Below are positions 13,327-25,600 of a stretch of 64,000 bases of DNA, in pieces (the stretch's first letter is position 1; each line of letters begins with the position of its first letter). The position numbers and the translations under genes were made by a program. The DNA is from Synchiropus splendidus (taxonomy: Eukaryota > Chordata > Actinopteri > Syngnathiformes > Callionymidae). A model generated the notes under the pieces. The model was not told the DNA's origin and searched no databases. It was given only the letters and a program-made list of their open reading frames with translations. The stretch lies in contig NC_071340.1 of the NCBI RefSeq assembly GCF_027744825.2, positions 10,862,001 to 10,926,000 of the forward strand, given 5' to 3'.

Positions 13327-15538
13327 ACTGCAGACAAAAACATGTCATACTGTCTGATAGAGCTATAGCAGGGCTACAATGGTGATGTACATCCCAGTCT
13401 TGACCTGACAAATTTCTTTATATCTCAGGTTATTTGCCTAGCCTTCTGAGTGCCATAGCCGCACAGGCAAGCATTGCTAAGCGTGGGCAGCATTAACTGC
13501 CATCTGAAGCAGCGGTCATCTTTTCATTTTCTACTGCCACGTTCTTTAAAAGGCGCATTAAATGTGTTGTGTAGAAGCCTTTTAATGCTTCCTCCGCAAG
13601 GCATTGTTTTGTCTTAGCATATGATGCAACATTATAGAGCGAATAAAAGTAGAGATTTCATTGTATGTTGTTTTGTAAAGTCTATTTTTTTCCAGTTTTC
13701 AAGCCAGTTTTGAAACAAAGCTGGGCGCTTGAGCATTAGCAGTGAGGAGTCATAGAAATCTTCCAAACCTTCCAAAATTGACATGGTCCGACGGAAATTC
13801 AATCAATCCAATTCTAACCAGTTTCATGAAAATGGATGCACAGCTTTTCAGCAGTTAACATTGTACTCCACTCATTTCGACAGTAAAATATTATCCAAGC
13901 CATAACAGTAGATCTGCACAGAGTCAGCACAGGCATGTTAAATCAGATGAGACAAAACCCATTTATTGATATAATAGGAAGACACTAAAATGGATAGAGA
14001 ACTTTAAATAACCAAATGTAAATTTGAGTGATCACTACCACCCTACTACAAAAGCATCCCGCGTCCAGTCTGATAGTTTTGCTCTCACATGTTGGATAGT
14101 ACGACAAGTGAGAGCCACGCTGCGAAGATGAGAAGTGGGAAGAATGCAGAAAAGGTACAAAGACAAAAAAAGCATGAAGGTGGCAATTTAGGATGAGTGG
14201 AGTAGTCAAGGAGGAGAGGTTTTACTGGTTGAGGCCTGTGGTCAGCCAGGCAGGGAAGAGCAGGAAATGTAATTCGGGGAGGCTGTCTGGATATGACATC
14301 TTAGGGAGCTATTCAATCTACAGCCAAACCCTCATGTGGCGTCTCGCCCTGCACGGTGGCAAGAAGGTTACGATTGCGAGCTCACTGCCTGTCAGCCACG
14401 CGACAGGAAAAAAAAAAAATAAATAAAAAGCAAGAATGAAAGGAGAGAGGTAAGAATGATGGAAAATATACATCCATATTTCTGCAATGTAGCAAAACGT
14501 ATGTAAGAACAGCAAAGAAAGTGAGTGGGTTTAGAGTGGAAATGAGGCAAATGCTCAGCGGCAGGGACTCAGTAAGAGGGAGCATGCAGGGATGGAAAAG
14601 CCAGGAAGGAAAGGCGGAGCGACTGAGAAAGTGATCCAGGCGCCGGCTGTGCTTCTTCTCTGTCAAGCATCGTTCGTTTATGGTGATAATTGACGAAAGC
14701 ACCTCAAGTCCTTCCCTTGGACCACTTTATTCATTAGAGAACCGAAACAATTTAATTTAACCCCCCATGCATTTAAGAACATTGAGCGAAGCTGAGTCAT
14801 TGCTTTGTTTGATGTATTAGATTTAAATGCTTTCAAGCAGAGGAGAACAGGAAGTGACAAGGCCCATGTATATTTCCTTGTCAATCAGATGAGCTTTTAC
14901 AAACTCACGAGCGAATATATAAAAACACACAACAACAATTTTTCTCTTAACATCACTCACAGAACCAATCTGGTTACAGCAAAATGAACAGCAAAACATC
15001 TAGTATGGGAGCCAGTGACTTTTGAATGACAAACTAATAGGTCCTGCTCGGGTTTACTGAGCGAAGCAGTCGCCTTGGTTTCCTATAGAAGGCTGCTCTT
15101 CCTGACTCTGGAGGATCCAGTTTGTGTGGCAAATAATGTCAAATTCATTCAGTGAGTTTAAAACAAAAACTACCAGACAGACAAACAACTCTTGACACAC
15201 ATACACACACAGACAATTTTGAATCATCAACTAGGTTTCCGCACTGTTGATGGTGGTCAAGACCAACCCACCGAAAAAATAAATCAATAAAATAAACAGA
15301 AAACAGCAACCGAGAACTTGAATTGGTGACAATAAAAAGGTAAATATCTCTCCAATCAGCAGCTTTATATGGCCGACTGGAATGTGCGAGCAACAGACTT
15401 ATGTCATAACAATGTTTCTTTCAGGATTCCTCCAAAAAAAAACAAAAAACTGGCAAGTTCAGGGCTCTGAATAAGACATAACTCAGCATTACTGTAGCCT
15501 CTGTTGAGAATTTATCTTCTCTCAATTATGGGATCGAC
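13327..15538. other. Intronic stretch, nothing recognised
   Basis: No exon, element or long tandem repeat that I can support. An A run lies at about 14407-14418. Confidence 0.5.
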
Positions 15539-15830
15539 GGGGGGCTATCCCAGCCACTTTGGAAACAACCTGACGCTGTCGCTAGCCAAACACACTGCAC
15601 ACAAAGACAAACAACCATTCACATACACACACGATACTTCAGAGAACTCGTTTGAAGTTAGTAGAGTTTTTGGACGATGAGAGGAAACCAGAGCTCCTGG
15701 AGTAAACCCATGCAAGCATGGGGAGAAGTTACAAACTCCATAAAGAAAGGACTGACTGAGGTTGCCCCAAACTGGAAGCAAACCAGTAACCTCTCTGACA
15801 TGAGGTGGTAATCTCCATTAGCATGTAGTG
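15539..15830 (+). repeat. Dispersed fish repeat (ctatcccagc / ggggagaa family)
   Basis: Several ordered landmarks of a very common fish interspersed repeat can be followed: ctatcccagc at the left, acaaacaaccattcacat, tttttggacgatgagagg, aaaccagagc, aaacccatgcaagcatgg, ggggagaagttacaaactcc, gaaagg, and a decayed '...cagtaacctctctgacatgagg' end. I remember this block order well but not a secure class name for it. The copy is moderately diverged with no visible target duplication. Confidence 0.75.
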
Positions 15831-18697
15831 CGTCTTATATCACAAATAACATATGCAAATCAATACGTGATAGATGGTTGAATAGCTCCCTGATAGAGAT
15901 TTTTTTTTTCAGGCTCTTGAGTGCATTTCTCAGGGTGTCTCACATTTTTGCCAAGTACAAATGCATGTATGGGTTTTGTCAAATCCGTCACAGCCCTGCT
16001 ACTCAGGCAATGGCAACAAGGGTTGGCTTCCATCCCATGTGACTCAGTAATGAATAAGTGTTAGGAAATAAATTACAGATCACAAATTAAGCAGGGTCTT
16101 AAAACAGGGCCTGGCTTACATGTTCAAGTTGTAGCCCAACAGAAAACGACAGAACACGGAAGGATATCGGGGGCGTCGGAGCCGAAAAAGCTGCTTTCCA
16201 GCTCTCCTGGCTGTTGTTCACGTCAGTTCCCCCGCTGACTTCCCTGCTAGTTTCCGTGACCAACTGTAGTTTCTGAAGAATCTTATCAACTTGTGACTTC
16301 ACTGTCTCTCCCTTGCCAGTCAGCATTCAGTCTCCAGGATAAATGTTGACAGACAAATAGGGAAGGCCGCTCCAAAAACCTTTCATCGGAGCCTTTCATT
16401 CATACATGTGCAGAGATAGAGACGACACAAAGACGCACCAACAGACTCCCTCCTTCTCCCCACTCTTACAGACATCCTCGTCTACCATTTCATTGCAAAG
16501 AGAGGGTACACATTCAAACAAACAGAGGAGGTGCGTATTGTTCCACTGCAATTATCTTGTACTGTCCATCTCCTTGACTGTAAAGGAACAAAGAGCGTTC
16601 TGTTGATGAGGCCAGCAGTGTGTGAATAGAAGGTTAGACATCTTTGGCCTTTTCTACAGCAACCGACATTCAATCTGCCATCAACGCGTCTCATTGGATC
16701 TGATAACACCAAACAAACCCAGCAGTGGGAGAGGGAGAAGACGTCAGACGCTAATGGATTCAGCATTGTGTGTAAATCCCTGCTTATCAGGCCACTCTGC
16801 ATGTTAAGAGACCGGACAAGGGCAGTGGGAAAGAACAAACTTCTGATCGTGATGCTGGCGGTAGACAGCAGAGAATGAGCCATGACCATGCAAAAGTAAG
16901 GCCACAAAGAGGTAAATCGCCATGAAATTCTGCAAAGAAACCTTTCCAAACAGAGCTCTCCTGCTAAACAGCTCCCAGACAGGACTGACCTGGCTTAGAC
17001 TGAAGCTAATTATTCTCCGTTTATCATACACACACACATACATCTTTGAATGTGTACAGACACACACGCACTAATTGTTGCGCTAATTCCCTCTTTAGCG
17101 CCGCCTTGCCTGCGTCGCGAGGCAGAGCACAGTAAAAGGGAGAAAAACGAGAAGCAGAAGGTAGAATGAGCGAGGAATAGAAGAGACACGGTGGATTATC
17201 CTCTAAATCCCCAAGTCCCATTATAAGGGGGGCTCAGCTGCTAATACATCAGGAGTACAGTAGAAACCTGCTGCTTTTCTCTTTCACTCATCGGCTGCTC
17301 CAGCCGTACGTGTTGCACACTTCCTTGTTTTTCTTCTGGGTTTCCATCAGCCTGAATGGAAAATACATGACTAGGCTTTTATTGGCATCTATTCTACTGA
17401 ATATTTTTGCAGTGTTAAAGAACTTGTTGATCAGGAATGGAGCAGTCTAATGACAATAATATAGTGTGTCACAGAATCGCCATGACTCCACTAAATGAAC
17501 CTGAGAAACAACTTGTCAAAAAAAGCAGCAAATTTGGGATAGTTACCAAATATGGAGTTCTTGAAAAGAAAAAAAAATAAAGAAGGTAATGGCGCGCCCA
17601 CAACTGTAAAAACTGTTCATGAAAGCACCTTTTGAAGATGGTTTTTAGAAAAGAGAAAAGAGAATAAAAAGACTATTTTATGGCAATACTTTCATTTTCA
17701 CTTTATTTATACCTTCTTATTTTGAAAAAAAAATATATATACCCTGTATATATAAAATAATATACAGGGTATATTTTACAAAACCTGACCCAAAACCTTT
17801 CTTTGCAAGAGACTGTACATTTTGACTTGTGCTGCTCTTTTATGTGTGCATTTCTAGTCCAGCCATCCGATTTAAACTTTACGCTACACTGCAGAGAACT
17901 GAGAGATAGAGAACTCTCCACATCTCATTTCTTCCACAGCTTCAAGAACTAAACATGAGGACTTGTCTTCACCTACTGTCACATCCGCCTTTGACATTCA
18001 GCAAAATCTGAAAAGGATCATTGATAAAAACATCTCTGTCAGTCCCTGAAAAATAAAATCGAAAAATCAAGTCAAAGGCAACAATGTCCAGGAAAGTGAG
18101 GAGAAAGCTGGATTACGGTGTCACCTGTTAGACAGGTTGCACGGCTCTTCCCCGACAGAGTCTGGCACTCTGACTGCCCTCTTAAGCTGACAACAAATGC
18201 CACAGCCAGGCCTTTAAGGCGCTGTCCTTCTGAAGATAAAAACTGTCGCTTGTGGAATTTCCTCTTCTCACTCTCCAGTCCGACGTTCAAAGTGAAAATG
18301 CAAAGCAAGATGCGTGTGCAGTCATTCAGAAGAGCTAAACGGTTCAAATGTCAACAATCTGTGAAGTACACGAGTAATAGCTGCCACCTCGTGTCACTTA
18401 CAAACAAGACTTGAACACAGACAACTGCCTGTAAATTATGGTGAGTGCGCAAAATTGCATGTTGTCAGTGTACGCACACTTACACACCCTCTGAGTGTGT
18501 CGGGAGCAGGTGTTGGATGTAATGAGTTTGTCTACAAGCTGTTAGAAAATGACAACTTGGAGTGAAGACCCCATGTTGGCACACACACAGCTTTTTTGGA
18601 AGATGGATAGACTTGGACACAAAACGTTATGCTGTGCTTCTCCGGATGAAAATCACGCACACTGGCATATATAAGTAAAATTACCCAACTACATTTG
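15831..18697. other. Intronic stretch with a short AT hairpin
   Basis: Holds a 155-residue minus-strand open frame (16482-16949) with no recognisable family, a small CA-rich patch near 17026-17071, and the hairpin at 17737-17774. Nothing else supported. Confidence 0.5.
17737..17774. repeat. Perfect 15-bp inverted repeat (hairpin)
   Basis: Arms atataccctgtatat and its exact reverse complement atatacagggtatat flank an 8-base loop. The ACCCTG/CAGGGT core makes this more than plain AT alternation. Function unknown; it could be a decayed transposon end pair or a chance structure. Confidence 0.85.
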
Positions 18698-19016
18698 ATC
18701 TCTCTGGGAGTGAGCAGGATGGATAGGATGTAGATGGATAGCACATGTCAAGTGTTTAGGAGACAAAGTCAGAGAGGCTAGATGGAGATGGTTTGGACAT
18801 GTACAGAGGAGAGAGAGCCAGTACATTGGTAGGAAGATGTTGAGGTTGGAACTGCCAGGCAGAAGGTGGAGAGGAAGGCCAAAGAGGAGATTGATGGAGG
18901 TGGTGAAGGAGGTTTGTAGGTTTGAGAGAAGAGGAAGCAGAGGACAGGGTGAGATGGAGGAAGATGATCCGCTGTGGCCACCCCTGAAGGGAGAAGCCGA
19001 AAGGAAAAGGAGAAGA
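18698..19016 (+). mobile_element. RTE-type LINE, 3' end (5'-truncated)
   Basis: The plus strand carries the C-terminal end of an RTE/BovB-like reverse transcriptase: R-W-R-W-F-G-H-V, then ESQYIGRKMLRLELPGRR, RGRPKRRLMEVVKE, and after a frameshift near 18920, LREEEAEDRVRWRKMIRC then GHP and a TGA stop at 18985-18987. The upstream part (gggagtgagcaggatggata, gacaaagtcagagaggc) is the nucleotide sequence normally preceding this block. The short purine-rich tail after the stop is typical. This is a dead 5'-truncated insertion, as usual for LINEs. Confidence 0.9.
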
Positions 19017-20163
19017 CATTTGATTAAGACAGCACTCTAGTAAGAGTATACTGAACTGATGCTCTCATGCAAGCACTACGGCTGGTGGGCTACATCCACG
19101 TCAAGATATCATTGGGTAGAGGTCTACTGAGTCTCTCACTCTGGAAGTTGTGTGTTCATGTCTGGGCAGAGCTGCTCCTACTCACTTACATTGTGCTCAC
19201 TCCAGGAAAGTATCAAATGACAAATCGACTCCACTGCTACTGCAACAGTAACAAGTAAAGCCATGCTGACTCCGTTGCACTGACAACCACACATCGTGTA
19301 ATATTGTTCATGAGTTTTCAGCACTCACAAGGTTCTTTTTTTTTTTTTTAAATGTTGTAAAAACTGCTTTTGCAATGTTAAATTGAAGTGTCATTTAATA
19401 ATGAAAACACAAACTTCAGAGTAAAACACAATTATTAGGTGGGAAACTGGGCATACTTTCACAAAGTAATTGCCAAGCAACACACAATGTTTTGTGCCTG
19501 CATTTACATGTCTAGAAAGAGGGCTAATCTAAAAAGTACTAATAAATAGGGATGATCTTTGTACAAGTGTCATAATGCATAGCAACAGTTGCCAGCGAAA
19601 ACAGTTGACTTTTTTTTAAATTTTCAACAAACATCACATTAGCTCTTCACAACACAAACCCATTGTTGAGCTATCGAGTGGAGCTCCTAAAAATGCAAGA
19701 TTTTGAAACTGGCAATGAAAAATTATTTTGGCACTAGATGAGTGTAAACCTCACCGAGTTTACTGTATACGAATTAAATATGAGGAAAACCCACACACAT
19801 TTTCACCTCATCAAATCATAAAGATTGTGAAACACTTGCTCAATGGCAAACTTAGGTGTGGGCGGAGTCGGGACACACACAAAGATTCACTTCACTTCAG
19901 ATTTTTTTTAAACAGATCAGAAACCACCGTGGGGCAATAGTTGTATAATAAGATCCTGGGAGTGAGTTACTGCAGGGTGAACTTAGAACGTCACTATGGT
20001 GTTACTCACAGTGACTAACTCATTAGTTGTCTGGGACAAAATGTCAAACTGTATCATCCTGCGTATTGGCTTGACCCTGGTCCACATCAGTTCTATAGAG
20101 GAGATTTAGCCAAGAAACTCTGATTCAGGTTGAGTCATTCAACAGCAGGAAAAGTGGAGCAGA

Positions 20164-20200
<37 letters not shown>

Positions 20201-22529
20201 TTACTCACGCATGTTGGCATACATTTAGCTGGGGCGGACAGATGTCCTCCCATGTGAGATGAGACTGTCAGGTAGGGTAATTTGCAAATTAATGTCAAAC
20301 TGCCACACCTCACAGTTGGCTCCACTCTTTGCCTTAATCTAAAATACACTCCCCCACTGGCAACTAGCAGGAAATCACTTAGCCTCGCCTTGTTAAAACA
20401 ATATCATTTACAAGTCTTCGATAAACAGTGTTTGAGACACAACCAAAACATGAATTTCATGCAGGTGTTCTTCTGAATGACAAAACAGACCATCTAGATT
20501 TTATTATGAACTAAAATAAAGGCTTCCCATTCAAGCTTCACTCAACCCTTACTTCTTGTGTATTTAAGCATCACAGTGCACACTGCATATTTCTTATAAT
20601 CTGCTGTCATTTCATAAATTCAATGCCTTATATCTTAATGCCACAGTAACATTCTTAGTATGGCAGCTAAAGGCACTTGGAATAAAAGTTAGGATTTAAA
20701 ACCTGTTCTGTCTTTGCTGCTCTGCTTTAGCGAGAATATTCTGACATCTGCATGGGTTTATTAAACAAAGAAAGAAATCCTCAACATCCACTCCAGAGCT
20801 GCGTCTGCACTTCTCTTCTCTCGCCTTGTCAATCTGCATCCTCTTCCCATCCGTGCATCTATTCAGTCGTTCCCCCTGTCCATATCCATCTTCCCATCAC
20901 TGCTCATTAATTTCCCAAATCTTCTCTTCCTTCCACTGCCATATTCACGGCCGTCCATCCATATTCCTTGGTAATATAAAGAAAGTAAAGAATTTCAGAA
21001 GTGGCAGTCTGTGGCGGCAGCACTTTTTGGACACATATCAGGCTTGTCTTGCCACATTCACAAACAAAAATGACTACTGCCTGAAGTAATGTAGCCCAAG
21101 AACACTGCCACAAATGGGTGAAAATCTATGCTTCTGAGATCCATCAAATTCTGACACTGCAAAATATGGTGTCTTGAATTTTTTTTTTTTTTTTTCTATG
21201 AGAATATGAGCAAACACTAATATAACCTCACAGTTGGACTCCACCTTTGAAGTGCTGTGATTCCCTTAAAGAACAGGGGACCAGTAGATTTCTTTCTGAG
21301 AAGAAAATGTTTACTCGGAAGCATCAGAAATATCCATTAAATATGCGATGCTCGTGTGTATTAGCACAAAAAAAATAATTTACCGTCTGCTTTTCCCATT
21401 AGCATTGAACTCTGTCACTTCACTTGAAATCAGCCCAGATGATTCCACTGGTGCGAAATCAGCTCATCATCCTCTAACGTGTGTGATATATATCTACCTG
21501 GAAACTAATTTCCCGATGAAAATGGGGTTTTAAGTCTTTGGAGGCCCCTTTTAGATTCAAATAAACCAATTCCAGAGCCGATACGGAGGGGCTTATTTCA
21601 ATTTCACAAAGCTTTGTTCAAATTTGTTTTGCATTATGGGGATGGCGGGCAGGAAGGTGAGGTGATGGGGAAAGTTGAGGAGGATGACACAGTTAAGGTA
21701 GTGTAGAGCTACTTGAAAGAAAGTGAATCTTTAATTCATAGATCTCCTGAGGCTTGTCCCAGCTCGCAAGGGTCACAAGATGCGGAAGCCATTTATGATC
21801 ACATCTACATGACAGATGTGCTGTTCTTTTATTGAAGGAAGTCCAAAAAAAAAAAAAAAACAAGTGGTGGGTTCAGGTATTTAGGGTGACTTGTGTAGCA
21901 AAATGACCACATAAGGAGGTGAAGAACACCAGAAGGCAGCAGGACATCAGTGAGATCAGACATGAAGCATTGGAGATGTCAGAGATACATCAACAGAATC
22001 TCACTGGGAGAGACTACAGTAGGTAGGACAAGAACATCGGAGGGACATGTGGAGAGGTCGAGAGGAGACAAAGAGTTGGATGGACACGGTTGGGAATACA
22101 AACCAATGGTTTTTCTGGATTAAATTTAATGAAAAAAAAAATACTAATTTGCAGTTAATTTATGGCAAAGGGAAAAATATCAAGAATAACAAAATACCAC
22201 ATAGAGGAGACCTTGAAACGAACAGATTGATGAGTCTAACACAAAAGACATTTGAAAAATAAATAAATCTGTGCAGAGCCTGTTAATTACAACCTTCATT
22301 CAATAAAAAAGACCTTTATTTGGTTTCACTTGAGAATGAAATTTCACTATGAAGAGAAAGCAAGCATTTCTTTTTTTTTTTTTTTTCAAACATCTTTGTA
22401 CTTTACCAATGCAAATAAAGAAAAAAAAGCAAATAAAGCTACCTTTAAAAACACCAGCCATCATCTTCGGTGTGTTTATTTGTGTTTTGGGAATTGTTTT
22501 TTGGCGAGAAGATGCAGCAGAAGTATTTT
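19017..22529. other. Intronic stretch with homopolymer and GT repeats
   Basis: Contains a T tract near 19328-19340, the GT array at 20167, T17 at 21179-21195, A16 at 21845-21860 and T16 at 22371-22386. A purine-rich block at about 21910-22110 faintly recalls RTE sequence but was not called. Confidence 0.5.
20167..20195. repeat. (GT)14 microsatellite
   Basis: Uninterrupted GT units running into gggtggtt. Confidence 0.96.
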
Positions 22530-22672
22530 CTCAGTTTCTCAGCCTCCTCCACCTCACCCAGTCCTGTCCAGCCTCCATAGACACCCCTCTCTGCTTCATG
22601 TCCTCATTCACCTCAGCCACAAACCTCGGTGGCTCTCCACCTCTTCACCTTTTAGCTGGTATCTCCATCATG
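22530..22672 (-). mobile_element. RTE-type LINE, 3' end fragment on the minus strand
   Basis: Minus-strand reading gives M-M-E-I-P-A-K-R, a stop, then RGGEPPRFVAEVNEDMKQ, RGVSMEAGQDWVRWRRL and a stop. This parallels the RTE C-terminal block (MLKMELPGKR, RGRP, RRFVDVVKEDM, EEDAEDRVRWRRM). It is more diverged than the copy at 18698-19016 and lies in opposite orientation, so it is a separate insertion rather than a tandem duplicate. Confidence 0.8.
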
Positions 22673-25600
22673 TGAGCAAATAATGACAGCAGTCAATAAT
22701 GCTGGTCCACCAGACAGATGAATGACATGTCTCCCATAGTGAGCCACCATCCAAAGCCAGTCACATCACTTCCACTCCACTGAAAGTTTTTCACCCCACT
22801 GAAGGAGTTCACGTCACTGTAAACAGCCAGTCCACAGACAAAAGCGTGGAATCCAAACTGTGTTTACTAAACCGGGTGCAAAGCAGGATAACGGTAATTG
22901 CAGCCACTAATGACGATAATAACACACCTTAACAAAGGGTTGTTCAACTCTGGGCTGCCCACGGTTGATTGCAATCATTGTTAATTGCGCGAGTTTGCGC
23001 CAATTAAGACGAGATGCAATCCCCGCGGTGCTGATGCCGCCACTCTGCCCATCGCACTGTAGACAGTTGTAAAAAATCCCTGCATCAAGAGAAGTGACTG
23101 GACATGAAAACAATGTTTGACGGTGTGTTGCGGAAGAGAAGGCAGACGGACGTTGGCAGGAAGTGCGGCTGAAACAAAGTGAAACCCCAGAGGAGACTTT
23201 CTCTTGAAGGAGGATTATGCACGCACATAAAACGGAGCTCGGCAATCGCAAATAATTGAAAACGCTGGACCTTTATGGGTGGAGTTGAATCAGAAACTAC
23301 AATTTGGGATGGGAAAGCAGTAAAACTATTGTAGAGTTTCTATTGTATGTTTCTTCCTGCCGTGCAGATGATTTGTGTTGGTGCACTGAATACTTCAACA
23401 AAGTCTTAAAGTAATGCGTATGAACTGTCTGCATGTCCCTTTTCTTTTCTTTGGCGGCGCGAAGATATGCTGACTCATGTTATCTCATGCCAACTCCTGG
23501 CATGATGGAAACAGCTGAATTGGCTGAACGTTGAGCAAACAGATCATTGTGCGGAAACTGAAGCCGCTTCCAACTGGCATATCCCGCTGTGAAACACTAG
23601 CCGTAAAGTTACACAGGCATGTCGGAATAATGACAGATCGGCTCTCTTTACCATTTACTGCTTTCTTTCTCGTCACAATTCAGACCCTTGATCCCCATAA
23701 ACATTCCTCAAGTCCTGGGTTTACATTGGGTCAGCACGCCGTGTTTCGGTTTGTCACGGTTTTCTTAGGGGAACCATGTTGTGTACATCCTGACCGAGCA
23801 CGTCCTCAAAGGCGTTCCGCTGCTCAGCCATTGAGACTGAACCATGTATGTTGACATCACCGTGTCTCTGCGTCGCCAGCACAAGACGAAATTCTTTGCA
23901 AGATATATTTGGCAATAGAGATGATTCTGCCAACCCTGAAACCTGACATCAGCCCAGACAACAGTGATCCAGCCACTAAACAATGAAGATTGACCCACTT
24001 GACACACTCTAGAATTCTAAGACTAATGTGACCCGTTTTGGCTGCTTCTGACAGCATAATGCAGCAAATAAAACTAACTCCAGCCAGATACACAATGCCA
24101 TCACAATTTTAAAATGACATTGAACAAGTGAAACTAACTTGGTTTTGGCAGGAACCCAGCAATCCTGTTTGAACACACTTAGAAGCTTTCAGAATTAGTT
24201 AGAACAAGGCTTCATAAAAAGTGATTGGATTTCAGTAGGCGTTCTGAAGTTTGATCCGTATTTTGTTTAGATGTTTTTTCTCATTCATCAGAATGGCTTT
24301 GCTGCTAAGCAAAGTCTTCTTCAAGCCTTGTGTGTGTTTTGTGGGAGCTCCATGATGGTGCCACCCCCCGCTGTGCGACTGCGCTCATTGCAGTTGGTGA
24401 TAACCTGAATAGCGCAGATGAAATAAAGGTAGGGCAATAATATTGGGTGAACAAATAAACAATCTAAATGAGGGTCTGAGCGACGGTATGTACTCTCTCA
24501 ACTGCCTCTCTATTAAGCACGTACTACTTAATAACTGGGCCTGGAACTTTAGGAGAAGAATTTTGATGAATTAGTTACAAACAAAAATGAATTCATTATT
24601 CCAAGTGGAAGAAACCCAAACCCAAACATCCACAAAGAAGCAGACGAAATGAAATTGCATTGACGAAGTTTGACAAACTTCAGGGTGGAAGCACAAGAGA
24701 GTTACACGATCAGAAATCCTCTGAAGATGACAAGTAATGGACAAAGAAGGGTAATAACATGGTCAAAAAGATTCTCTCACAGTATTTGATCAGTATCTGT
24801 GCTCTTAATGTATCTAACAGTCTACACTTAAGAGAACTTGGAGGGCTCTGAAAATCAATATGGATTTCATCAACAAAATATCTGTCTGGTGAAAAGGAAA
24901 TACAAAAAAGGGCCATAAATGATAAGAACTGTTTTCCTCTCTGCTCCTTTTCAATCCCTCAGACAAAGTTCAGATGAAAGAGGTGTTGTTTGTTCAATGA
25001 GGGATTGAAATAGACTTCTACTACTACTACCACTACTAAAAAAAAAAATCTGTGGACTTGATGTAACAAAGATTTTGCTTTGACACTGTACTCACACAGA
25101 TTTCCCGTGATTCATTCATTTTTTTTCCACTTACAAGCCTTGTACAAATCACGACATACACTTTGACCAATTCCTTATAATCTGGAGTCTAAAAATGTGA
25201 TCTGACATGCACATTGAAATGACCAACTGTCCTTAACCATTCATCATGTACCATATCATATCAGGCCACCATAAATTGAACCAACTATGTTATAATCCAT
25301 TATGTTAGTGTGAAAACAGACATCAAAGAATTGCAAAGGCTTTATTAAAAAGCGAAAGAGGAAGTGTTAAACAGAATGCTTAAGGAACAACACATTCCAG
25401 GGCGTCGTCAAATCTTTTTCTGTATTACCAACAAGCCTAATTCGTTATTCCTTTTGAGGGAGAACAGCCCGACTCAGTGTCATCATGTGTGCGTGTTCGC
25501 TGATTGAGAATCTCCAGGGACAGAAATCTGAACCTCGCCTGCGATACACATGTACACACGCTCGCATGCACACACTGCCGGCAGCTATTTCGACATGCTG

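Noticed and set aside
16482..16949. 155-residue minus-strand open frame, the longest in the window
   Set aside because: No recognisable domain or family. By rough count, a few stop-free runs this long are expected by chance over six frames in 64 kb. No splice-site or neighbour support.
21910..22110. Purine-rich block resembling RTE LINE sequence (gaggagacaaagagttggatgg)
   Set aside because: Only a short stretch lines up with the RTE 3' region; no protein block survives and purine richness alone could produce it.
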